A stretch of DNA of 64,000 bases from a virus. The position numbers were made by a program, and so were the translations under genes. Shown here one piece after another: positions 33,814-39,999 of this stretch. The stretch is from the IMG/VR virus record IMGVR_UViG_3300042472_000301, positions 28,901 to 92,900 of that record. The stretch is one strand, 5' to 3'. The notes beneath the pieces are model-generated. The model saw only the letters and a program-made list of their open reading frames with translations. It had not been told where the DNA came from and searched no databases. How positions within the stretch are numbered: position 1 is the first letter of the stretch; every line of letters starts with the position of its first letter.

Positions 33814-34078
33814 CATGGCTAAAAACTGTTGGCGTATGTCACCGTATGGGTGACATGGTGACATGCGGTGTAAAAAGTAGGCAAAAAAGGGCTTTCATGT
33901 CACTATACGGTGACATGAAAGGGGGGTAGTGACATTAGGTGTCATCATAGGGAACATGTCACCTATGTCACTATATTTATATATATTTTATATAGGGTAA
34001 CTGTGATGGTAGGTGGTAACACACTACATACTTCCTATATAGAGTTAGCAAAGCTGGTCATAGTGTCATGGGTGACAT
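33810..34078. other. Candidate replication origin: GTGACAT iterons and an AT-rich tract
   Basis: Ten exact copies of the 7-mer GTGACAT in either orientation lie in 269 bases. Plus orientation: 33810, 33850, 33858, 33910, 33929, 34072. Inverted: 33836, 33897, 33956, 33965. Two GTGTCAT variants are at 33939 and 34063. By chance about 0.03 copies are expected in such a stretch. 33897-33903 and 33910-33916 form an inverted pair around six bases. A pure A/T tract follows (33972-33994). Iterons, a melting-prone tract and flanking replication genes are the hallmarks of a phage origin. An operator cluster is the alternative. Apart from the overlapping gene ends no gene lies here. Confidence 0.65.
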
Positions 34079-34472
34079 GGAAAAGGACGTAGAAAAGCGT
34101 TTAGTGGGGGGTATAAAGCGGCTTGGTGGGCAGGCGGTGAAGTTCGTCAGCCCGGCCTCGGCGGGGTGGCCTGATCGCTTGGTTTTGATGCCGGGCGGGC
34201 GGGTGACGTTCATCGAGTTGAAGACAGGCACAGGAAAACTTAGTGAGTTGCAAAAGTACCGGCTGAAGGTTTTGGGTGACTTGGGGTTTGATGCCCGGGT
34301 CCTGTATGGGCACGATGAGGTTAAAGGATTCTTAGATGAAACTGCACGATTATCAGTTGAGGATGGCCGAGCACATGGTGGAGCACCGCGGGGCGATGTG
34401 TTGGTCGGAGGTGGGGCTGGGCAAGACCGCAGCGACCCTGCAGGCGCTTCGGATGATGAAGGCAAGGGGTGA
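34068..34472 (+). CDS. VRR-NUC nuclease with an overlapping C-terminal extension
   Basis: A 134-residue protein. Residues about 5-85 form the VRR-NUC fold: EKRLVGGIKRLGG, WPDRLVLMPGGRV with the catalytic PD, TFIELKTGTGKLSELQKYRL with E-x-K and Q, and DARVLYGHDEVKGFL. VRR-NUC proteins are PD-(D/E)XK nucleases, often Holliday-junction or flap-specific, encoded beside SNF2 helicases in phages. Family members normally end near residue 88. Here the frame continues 46 residues, overlapping the helicase gene by 137 bases, with a Gly/Asp-rich tail of no recognisable fold. The first ATG (34068) lies within the iteron region; ATG 34077 is an alternative start. Confidence 0.85.
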   Translation: MGDMEKDVEKRLVGGIKRLGGQAVKFVSPASAGWPDRLVLMPGGRVTFIELKTGTGKLSELQKYRLKVLGDLGFDARVLYGHDEVKGFLDETARLSVEDGRAHGGAPRGDVLVGGGAGQDRSDPAGASDDEGKG

Positions 34473-35634
34473 GCCTATCCAAGTGCTGATCGTGGCTCCT
34501 AAGCGTGTTTCTGAGCACGTGTGGGAGGCTGAGCGCGATCTTTGGGCACCCAAGATGCCGATGCTGGTGATTAAGGGCAACCAAGCGCAGCGACGACGTG
34601 CGCTCAGGACACCGTGCGCGGTCAAGGTGATCGGGCGAGACAACGTGAAGTGGCTGGTGGACGAGCTCAAGGATCGTTGGCCGTTCAATGTTTTGGTGGT
34701 GGACGAGAGCCAAGGGTTCAAGAGCCCGTCCACGGCGCGTTTTAAGGCCCTTAGGCGCGTTAAGTTTGACCGGGTGATACTCCTGAGTGCCACACCGGCC
34801 TCAGAGGGCTTGCTGGGGCTCTGGAGCCAGTGCTACTTGGCTGACAGGGGCGAGAGGCTGGGCAGGACCTACACGGGCTACATCAACGCGTTCTTTGTGG
34901 GCGATTACATGGGCTGGAACCTCGCACCGCGGCCCAACGCAGAGAAGGAGATACACGCAAGGGTTAAGGACATCACGGTGGCCATGCGGGCTGAGGACTA
35001 CCTCGACCTGCCTGAGCGCATCAACAGCAACACGGTGGTCGAGATGCTGCCCGGTGAGCTCAAGGTCTACGAGCAGCTCAGACGCGACGCGCTGTTGCCC
35101 ATCACAAACGGCGAGCCGATCACGGCGGCCAACGCCGCGGTGCTTTGGGGCAAGCTGCACCAGCTCTCGGGCGGGGCGATCTACGACGAGGACAAGGCCG
35201 TGCACGTGTTCTCCAACGTGAAGCTCGCAGGCCTGCAGGATGTGATCACGGCCGCGAACGGCAACCCGGTGCTGGTGTTCTACGGCTACAGGCACGAGAT
35301 CGAGCGCATACAGGCCGCCACGGGTGCCGAGCTGCTGGACGTTGATAAGTGGAACGCCGGCCTGCAGAAGGTCGCCTTAGCGCACCCTGACTCGTGCGGG
35401 GCGGGGCTGAACTTGCAGCACGGGGGAAGTATCGCGGTGTGGTTCACACTCCCGGCAAGCCTTGGGCAGTACATTCAGGCTTGCGGGAGGTTGCACCGTC
35501 AGGGTCAGACAAGGCCGGTTTTTATCCACCACCTCGTTGTGGCGGGTACGACAGATGAGGTGGTGTTGGCGCGGCTGGGGGAAAAGAGCACGACGCAGGT
35601 CGAGCTCTTGCGCGCGATGGTTAGACCCGCTTGA
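34336..35634 (+). CDS. SNF2-family helicase
   Basis: A 432-residue protein. Motif I CWSEVGLGKTAATLQ (K30-T31), Ia LIVAPKRVSEHVWEAE, motif II VVDESQGFKS (DESQ in place of DEAH), motif III ILLSATPASEG, motif V AGLNLQHGGS, motif VI QACGRLHRQGQTRP. N-terminal LHDYQLRMAEHM is the Q-like motif. All ATPase motifs are intact. Phage SNF2 proteins are short translocases paired with VRR-NUC nucleases and are thought to act in replication or recombination. The last 14 bases overlap a convergent minus-strand gene. Confidence 0.9.
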   Translation: MKLHDYQLRMAEHMVEHRGAMCWSEVGLGKTAATLQALRMMKARGEPIQVLIVAPKRVSEHVWEAERDLWAPKMPMLVIKGNQAQRRRALRTPCAVKVIGRDNVKWLVDELKDRWPFNVLVVDESQGFKSPSTARFKALRRVKFDRVILLSATPASEGLLGLWSQCYLADRGERLGRTYTGYINAFFVGDYMGWNLAPRPNAEKEIHARVKDITVAMRAEDYLDLPERINSNTVVEMLPGELKVYEQLRRDALLPITNGEPITAANAAVLWGKLHQLSGGAIYDEDKAVHVFSNVKLAGLQDVITAANGNPVLVFYGYRHEIERIQAATGAELLDVDKWNAGLQKVALAHPDSCGAGLNLQHGGSIAVWFTLPASLGQYIQACGRLHRQGQTRPVFIHHLVVAGTTDEVVLARLGEKSTTQVELLRAMVRPA

Positions 35635-35830
35635 TGGCGAGCGTGGACTGCAGGTTGTCGAGCAGTCTGAAGAGCGTCGAGGCGGTCGAGTAGTTGCCGG
35701 CCTCGGTGGCGACGGTGATCTGGTTCATGATCGCGTTCATCATGACGGTGTTGGCCGCGTTCCAGCCCGTGCACACTGCGTGCTTGGCGAGGTCATCGGG
35801 GTAGGACGCGAGCAGTTGTTCGTAGTTCAT
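35621..35830 (-). CDS. Small helical protein, unknown function
   Basis: A 69-residue protein beginning MNYEQLLASYPDDLAKHAVC, then NQITVATEAGNYSTASTLFR. The start overlaps the upstream TGA (ATGA) and the stop runs into the SNF2 gene. All-helical with one Cys. Similar small proteins accompany the next gene in phage early blocks. Function unknown. Confidence 0.65.
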   Translation of the reverse strand: MNYEQLLASYPDDLAKHAVCTGWNAANTVMMNAIMNQITVATEAGNYSTASTLFRLLDNLQSTLAIKRV

Positions 35831-36051
35831 AAGTTTCCTAAGTCCTCTAGGGCGTTTTCAAGGCTGTTAATGGCGTTTTCGATGCCGACCATACCCTCGG
35901 ACATCTTCTCACCGCGTTCGCTTTGCTGGAGGCTTTCTGGCATGTTGCCAAAGGCCTCATCTTCTTGGTTAAAAACTTCCTGCAGCTGGCTAAGCGCCTC
36001 TTCGATGGCGGCGATCTGGGCACTGATGATTTTGCGGCGTTCGTTGTTCAT
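35827..36051 (-). CDS. 74-residue acidic coiled-coil protein
   Basis: I use ATG 36051 with AAGGA nine bases upstream. The frame is open for another 77 codons upstream, but that part is a Ser/Arg-rich antisense reading of the next gene and crosses a hairpin. Product MNNERRKIISAQIAAIEEAL, then MVGIENAINSLENALEDLGNL, a long acidic helix with heptad-like leucines. It may be a protein-protein interaction module. No family recognised. Confidence 0.65.
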   Translation of the reverse strand: MNNERRKIISAQIAAIEEALSQLQEVFNQEDEAFGNMPESLQQSERGEKMSEGMVGIENAINSLENALEDLGNL

Positions 36052-36062
36052 AAAAATCCTTG

Positions 36063-36078
36063 AGCCCCCGAAGGGGCT
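36063..36078 (-). terminator. Hairpin between early genes
   Basis: On the minus strand AGCCCC-TTCG-GGGGCT, a six-pair stem with a stable TTCG loop, lies just after the stop of the 36086 gene. TTTTT occurs eight bases later, beyond the AAGGA ribosome site of the next gene. It may attenuate rather than fully terminate, or protect the 3' end of a processed message. Confidence 0.5.
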
Positions 36079-36085
36079 GGTGAGT

Positions 36086-36388
36086 TTACTTGCGGGCTTT
36101 GACGCGGACTTGGAACGAGGCAGACTGCTTGGTGTACTTGGCGTACTCGGCCTCGCCAAACTGCTTGACGAACTTTTCTTTGTCGAAGATGGTGCTGTTG
36201 AATTCGCTGTAGGTCGCGCGAAACAACGAGCCTTCGACGAACGCGACGCCGTCGGCATCGATCTCGAGGTTGCCGTCGGCACCGCGTTCTTTAACGACTT
36301 TCTTGATGGCGTCGGCTTGCTTGGTGAGGTCGGCGATTTGGGCGAGGAGGAGACCGAGTTGGTCGACTGCTGAGGGGGTGAAGTTCAT
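36086..36388 (-). CDS. Conserved small early phage protein
   Basis: A 100-residue protein. N-terminal helix (LGLLLAQIADLTKQADAIKK), then a beta-containing C-terminus (NLEIDADGVAFVEGSLFRA, SFQVRVKARK). The pattern QIADL-x-K-x-x-D-x-x-K-x-x-L followed by a compact beta part is common in phage early regions. No activity is known. Leader AAACACGACAAACACGGAG is identical over 19 bases to the leader of the 37756 gene. Confidence 0.7.
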   Translation of the reverse strand: MNFTPSAVDQLGLLLAQIADLTKQADAIKKVVKERGADGNLEIDADGVAFVEGSLFRATYSEFNSTIFDKEKFVKQFGEAEYAKYTKQSASFQVRVKARK

Positions 36389-36430
36389 TTTTAAGGCTCC
36401 GTGTTTGTCGTGTTTGGGTACTGAAACTAC

Positions 36431-36459
36431 AGTTTACATTGTAAAGTTATTTTGTGCAA
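36431..36459 (-). promoter_or_regulatory. Early promoter with operator-like site
   Basis: On the minus strand TTGCAC (36459-36454), 17 bases, TAAACT (36436-36431). The inverted repeat TTTACATTGTAAA (36433-36445) covers the -10. The transcript would begin about 36425 and read the 36086 gene through its AAACACGGAG leader. Confidence 0.6.
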
Positions 36460-36461
36460 AC

Positions 36462-36475
36462 GGGGCCGAAGCCCC
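36462..36475 (-). terminator. Terminator-like hairpin after the DUF932 gene
   Basis: GGGGC-CGAA-GCCCC on the plus strand, so GGGGC-TTCG-GCCCC on the minus strand. It lies eight bases after the DUF932 stop codon. The following U-run is weak (GTTT) on the minus side and stronger (TGTTGTTTTT) on the plus side, so it may end transcription from either direction. It separates the DUF932 gene from the next promoter. Confidence 0.5.
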
Positions 36476-36483
36476 TGTTGTTT

Positions 36484-37299
36484 TTATGCCGCAAGCTTGG
36501 CGTATTCGTCGGCCAGCGTCCAGAGCGCCTTGTTCAACTTGACGTTCTCGGTCACGCCACCCACAGCACGGGTTGACATGTTGCGACCGTTAGCTGTACG
36601 ACCCTGCACGCCGCCCTTGATCATGTTCTCCTGCACACGATTGAACGTCGTCCAGAGGTTGTCCTTGTTGTCATCCCAGCGGCGCAGGGTGAGCAGGCGA
36701 TCAGAGGTGATGGGTGCGGCACCGTCGTCGTAGCGCAGTGCCAACGCGGCGCGTGCGAAGAGCTCTTGGTGGGGGCGATCCATCGTCACGGCCTTGTAGT
36801 CGTCGATGCGCGAGCCCACAGCGTTGAGCTCGTCGATCACGCGGTAGGACGCGTCCACCACGTCGTCAACTACGCGCCCGGTGTGACGCACGCGGCAGTC
36901 CGCGGCCACGTCGCCGGCGATGATGCCGTTGGCGCACACCATCCTAAAGAAGCCCGACATGAGCTGGAACGAGCTCGTGCCGTCGTGCGAGTTCAGCAGG
37001 ATGATCTCACCATGGCCTTCGTCGTTCTTGAGCGCCGTGGGGTGACGCAGGCGCAGCAGGTGCTTGGTGTGCTCGCGCTTGTTCAGATCACGCACGCGGG
37101 TCTGGCGAACCTCGTAGGGCTCAAAGCCCTCGGCGCGCAGGCCGTCGAGCACGTCGCTGGTTGGGATGAAGGCGTAGCGCTCACCACGGCTGTCGTGGGC
37201 TTCCTGAGCGAACACAGAGGGCGCGTAGCGCGCGATCATTGCGTTGTCCAGTGGGCTCTGTGAGCGAAAGGCTGTTGGTGCTGACATTTTGATGTTCAT
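36484..37299 (-). CDS. DUF932 family protein
   Basis: A 271-residue protein from ATG 37299, just after the promoter at 37333-37362. A longer open frame upstream overlaps the promoter and is not used. LRHPTALKNDEGHGEIILLN, NSHDGTSSFQLMSGFFRMVC and CANGIIAGDVAADCRVRHTG form the DUF932 core (N-S-H-D-G-T-x-x-x-x---G-x-x-R-x-V-C-x-N-G). The C-terminal half includes MDRPHQELFARAALALRY and LWTTFNRVQENMIKGGVQGR. DUF932 proteins are carried by phages and plasmids; their role is not firmly known. It has its own strong promoter, suggesting high early expression. Confidence 0.9.
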   Translation of the reverse strand: MNIKMSAPTAFRSQSPLDNAMIARYAPSVFAQEAHDSRGERYAFIPTSDVLDGLRAEGFEPYEVRQTRVRDLNKREHTKHLLRLRHPTALKNDEGHGEIILLNSHDGTSSFQLMSGFFRMVCANGIIAGDVAADCRVRHTGRVVDDVVDASYRVIDELNAVGSRIDDYKAVTMDRPHQELFARAALALRYDDGAAPITSDRLLTLRRWDDNKDNLWTTFNRVQENMIKGGVQGRTANGRNMSTRAVGGVTENVKLNKALWTLADEYAKLAA

Positions 37300-37332
37300 G
37301 GTGTTTTCCGTGTGGTTGGGTAGAAAGATTTT

Positions 37333-37362
37333 AGTATAAAGCGGCTTACTTAACATTGTCAA
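37333..37362 (-). promoter_or_regulatory. Strong early promoter with operator-like site
   Basis: On the minus strand TTGACA (37362-37357), 18 bases, TATACT (37338-37333): near-consensus sigma70. The inverted repeat TTAACATTGTCAA (37350-37362) includes the -35. It drives the DUF932 gene. The -35 lies within the last codons of the gene upstream (37346-37759). Confidence 0.72.
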
Positions 37363-37759
37363 CTACGTTGTACGAGTACGACTTAAACTTGGCTATCGCG
37401 GCCGCGTCCTGCTCTGCAGTAAGTGTGAGCCGGGGCTTGAAAGCTTGGCGGTACTCGTGACGCGCCTCAAGCGTAGTGATGTACCATCCAGTGGCGATAC
37501 GCCCAAACTCAATGTAGGTCACAAGGCGTGAGAACTTGTAGGCGTTAGGTAAGGCCTGCCCACTGCGATACGCAGCGCGTGCACCTTCAAAAAGTTTTTT
37601 GTTGGGTAACAACTTACCAAGTTCAGATTCAAAAAACATGGTGATCTCAGGGATTGCCCAAGCTGCAGTTAGTACGTGCTCGGTTGCGCGCCCGTTTGCG
37701 GCGTCCAACAGGGCCTGAATTTTAGGTAAGTTTGCTTCGCTGACTTTGATCGGTTTCAT
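37346..37759 (-). CDS. Conserved phage early protein, unknown function
   Basis: A 137-residue protein from ATG 37759. Pattern: MKPIKVSEANLPKIQALLDA, AANGRATEHVLTAA, then ALPNAYKFSRLVTYIEFGRI, ATGWYITTLEARHEYR and LTAEQDAAAIAKFKSYSY. The N-G-R-A-T-x-H...P-N-x-Y-K-x-S-R...S-T-G-W-Y-L/I architecture is shared by a family of roughly 140-residue proteins in many phages and plasmids, with no known activity. The stop region contains the promoter for the next gene. Confidence 0.75.
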   Translation of the reverse strand: MKPIKVSEANLPKIQALLDAANGRATEHVLTAAWAIPEITMFFESELGKLLPNKKLFEGARAAYRSGQALPNAYKFSRLVTYIEFGRIATGWYITTLEARHEYRQAFKPRLTLTAEQDAAAIAKFKSYSYNVVDNVK

Positions 37760-37956
37760 GGTGTGACTCCGTGTTTGCGTTGAAGGAATGCGAACAACTT
37801 GCTGCTGGCACAGCGAGCGCAACGATGCTCGGCTGACGTGGCAACAAACTCTGCGTGGGGGTAGGTGAAGTGCTCGCCACGCAACGAGCCGCCCGTGCGA
37901 CCGCGTTGACAAGCTGGGCCACCGTGGACGGTGTGTTGTAGGTGATTTTTGTGCAT
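37756..37956 (-). CDS. Small zinc-ribbon-like early protein
   Basis: A 66-residue protein from ATG 37956 (CACGGAGATCTAAATG). Contains HKNHLQHTVHGGPACQRGRT and HRCARCASSKLFAFLQRK. The C-A-R-C pair plus the upstream Cys and His residues could bind one zinc. The C-terminal C-A-R-C-x-x-S-K-x-F form recurs in short phage proteins. First gene of the transcript starting at 37996-38025. Coupled to the next gene by ATGA. Confidence 0.68.
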   Translation of the reverse strand: MHKNHLQHTVHGGPACQRGRTGGSLRGEHFTYPHAEFVATSAEHRCARCASSKLFAFLQRKHGVTP

Positions 37957-37995
37957 TTAGATCTCCGTGTTTGTCGTGTTTTGTACTGAGCCTCT

Positions 37996-38025
37996 ACAAT
38001 AATCCTGTCCTGTTTACATTGTCAA
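37996..38025 (-). promoter_or_regulatory. Strong early promoter with operator-like site
   Basis: On the minus strand TTGACA (38025-38020), 18 bases, TATTGT (38001-37996). The inverted repeat TTTACATTGTCAA (38013-38025) covers the -35. The transcript reads the zinc-ribbon gene through the AAACACGACAAACACGGAG leader. It is divergent from the terminase promoter. Confidence 0.72.
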
Positions 38026-38069
38026 CCGATTATTTTATTATCGGAAACCCTAATGCAAAAATACAACGG

Positions 38070-38098
38070 TGGTATAAAATCGCGAGAATCACGGGAGG
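38070..38098 (+). promoter_or_regulatory. Extended -10 promoter and ribosome site of the packaging operon
   Basis: TGGTATAAAAT (38070-38080) is an extended -10 element. The base pattern about 17 bases upstream gives only a weak -35 (CTAATG), so activation or a phage-modified polymerase is possible. GGGAGG (38093-38098) lies six bases before the terminase start. No TTNACNNNGTNAA site overlaps it. Confidence 0.5.
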
Positions 38099-38104
38099 TT
38101 TGCT

Positions 38105-38578
38105 ATGGGAAGGCCTAAGGGTTCAGGGAGTCTGTACACGCAAGAGCTCGCGGCTCACATCTGCGAGCGCCTGTCGATGGGTGAGACGTTGGTGAGCATT
38201 TTGCAGTCGCCGGGGATGCCAAAGCGCTCTACCGTGCAGCACTGGGTGACCGACCTGCCCGAGTTCGGAGAAATGTACGCGCGCGCGAGAGACGCAGGCT
38301 TCGACGTTTTGGCCGAAGACACCATCAGAATCATCGACGAGGAACCCGAGCGGATCACCGGCGAAGGGGGCGGTCGGCGTGACAGCGCCTACGTCCAGTG
38401 GCAAAAGAACCGCGTCGAGCTCAGGCTGCGCCTGCTCAAGAGCTGGTGCCCCAAGCGCTACGGCGATCGCCAAGTGCTGGTCGGCGAGGCCGAGAACCCG
38501 CTCACGTTGGCATTTACCCCCGAGACGCTCATCTCGCTGGCCGACGGCCTGCAGACCGAGCGCCAAGATGGCAAGTAG
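38105..38578 (+). CDS. terS: Terminase small subunit
   Basis: A 157-residue protein. MGRPKGSGSLYTQELAAHIC and LSMGETLVSILQSPGMPKRS form a helix-turn-helix for DNA recognition. VQHWVTDLPEFGEMYARARD and EDTIRIIDEEP form the central helices, and RRDSAYVQWQKNRVELRLRL leads into the C-terminal helix. This is the Sf6-type small terminase pattern. The protein recognises phage DNA and recruits the large subunit. Overlaps the large subunit gene by 11 bases. Confidence 0.88.
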   Translation: MGRPKGSGSLYTQELAAHICERLSMGETLVSILQSPGMPKRSTVQHWVTDLPEFGEMYARARDAGFDVLAEDTIRIIDEEPERITGEGGGRRDSAYVQWQKNRVELRLRLLKSWCPKRYGDRQVLVGEAENPLTLAFTPETLISLADGLQTERQDGK

Positions 38579-39992
38579 TCTGGCCAAGAGGCTGCTCGAT
38601 CCCGCGTTCCAGCGCGAGTACGCAGCTTACCCACCCGAACACCGCGCGGCCTTTGAGGCCCGCGTCGCGTGGCTTAAGAAGGCCCACGCGCACCAGATCC
38701 TGCCGGCCGGCGACTGGTGGTCGATCTGGCTGCTGCTGGCTGGGCGCGGCGCTGGCAAGACGCGCACCGCGGCCGAGCAGGTCTGGTGGTGGGCGTGGAC
38801 CCAACCCAACACGCGCTGGCTGGTATCCGCCCCCACGTCGGGTGACGTGCGTGCGACCTGCTTTGAGGGCGATAGCGGCATTTTAAACGTGATGCCCAAG
38901 GTCTTACTGGCCGACTACAACAAGAGCCTCTCTGAGATCGTTTTAACCAACGGCAGCCTGATCAAGGGTATACCCGCATCCGAGCCCGAGCGGTTCCGCG
39001 GCCCGCAGTTTCACGGCGCGTGGCTCGACGAGCTGGCCGCATGGGAGTACTTAGACGACGCGTGGGATCAGATCCAGTTCGGCGTGCGGCTGGGCAAGCG
39101 CACGACCATCATCGCGTCCACCACGCCGCGCCCCAAGGACCTGATCAGCGCGTTGGCCGACCGTGACGGCGAGGACGTGTACCTGACCACGGCCAGCACC
39201 TACGCCAACCTTGACAACCTCGCCCCCAGCTTTCGCGACCAGATCCTGCAGTACGAGGGCACACGATTAGGCGACCAAGAGATTCACGCCTCGATCCTCT
39301 CGAGCGAGGACACCGGTATCGTCAAGCGCGCGTGGTTCAAGCTCTGGGGTGCTGAGAAGCCCCTGCCCCAGTTTGAGTACGTGGTGCAGTCATATGACTG
39401 CGCGACCAGCACCCGCACGGCGGCCGACCCCACGGCGTGTGTCGTGCTTGGCGTGTTTAAGCCGAGCGAGGACAAGGGCATGAGCGTCATGTTGATCGAC
39501 TGCTGGAGCGAGCGCATCCAGTACCCCGAGCTGCGCCCCAAGGTGATCTCGGAGAGCGAGGAGATTTATGGCGACGAGAACGAGTTCGGCAACGGCAAGA
39601 AGGTCGACCTGATCCTGATCGAGGACAAGTCGGCCGGTATCGTGCTGCTGCAGGACTTACAGCGTGCCGGGCTGCCTGTGCGCTCTTACAATCCGGGCAA
39701 CGCCGACAAGACCATGCGGCTAAACATCGTGAGCCCGCTGATTGCACGCGGCCGGGTCTACCTGCCCGAGTCGACGGTCAACCCCGGCTGCGCGCGTGAT
39801 TGGTGCGACGCGTTCCTCAGTCAGGTCTGCAGCTTCCCCGACAGCAAGCACGACGACTACGTCGACGCGCTCAGTCAGGCGCTCAGGGTGCTGCGCGACA
39901 TGGGCTTCGTAAACATTGACCCGGTCGCCGACCCTGACCTATACTACGCCGACGACGACCGCCCCAAGCGCGACAACCCCTATGCAGCATAG
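38568..39992 (+). CDS. terL: Terminase large subunit
   Basis: A 474-residue protein from ATG 38568. An open frame continues upstream through the small-subunit gene and is antisense-like, so it is rejected. Walker A LLLAGRGAGKTRTAAEQ (59-65 GRGAGKT), RWLVSAPTSGDVRATCFEG, Walker B AWLDELAAWEY, coupling motif IIASTTPRPKD. The nuclease half has VQSYDCATSTRTAADPTA, LILIEDKSAGIVLLQDL and DSKHDDYVDALSQAL with the expected acidic residues. It cuts and pumps phage DNA into the prohead through the portal. The presence of Sf6-like TerS suggests headful packaging, which fits circularly permuted ends. Confidence 0.95.
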   Translation: MASSLAKRLLDPAFQREYAAYPPEHRAAFEARVAWLKKAHAHQILPAGDWWSIWLLLAGRGAGKTRTAAEQVWWWAWTQPNTRWLVSAPTSGDVRATCFEGDSGILNVMPKVLLADYNKSLSEIVLTNGSLIKGIPASEPERFRGPQFHGAWLDELAAWEYLDDAWDQIQFGVRLGKRTTIIASTTPRPKDLISALADRDGEDVYLTTASTYANLDNLAPSFRDQILQYEGTRLGDQEIHASILSSEDTGIVKRAWFKLWGAEKPLPQFEYVVQSYDCATSTRTAADPTACVVLGVFKPSEDKGMSVMLIDCWSERIQYPELRPKVISESEEIYGDENEFGNGKKVDLILIEDKSAGIVLLQDLQRAGLPVRSYNPGNADKTMRLNIVSPLIARGRVYLPESTVNPGCARDWCDAFLSQVCSFPDSKHDDYVDALSQALRVLRDMGFVNIDPVADPDLYYADDDRPKRDNPYAA

Positions 39993-39999
39993 GTAAACC

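Noticed and set aside
33810-34078. Possible CRISPR array at the repeated GTGACAT motif
   Set aside because: The repeat unit is only seven bases, appears in both orientations and has irregular spacing of 8 to about 100 bases. There are no Cas genes.
35462-36373. A 303-codon plus-strand frame across four genes
   Set aside because: It runs through the SNF2 gene in another frame and antisense to three minus-strand genes with ribosome sites and family matches. It is an effect of high GC.
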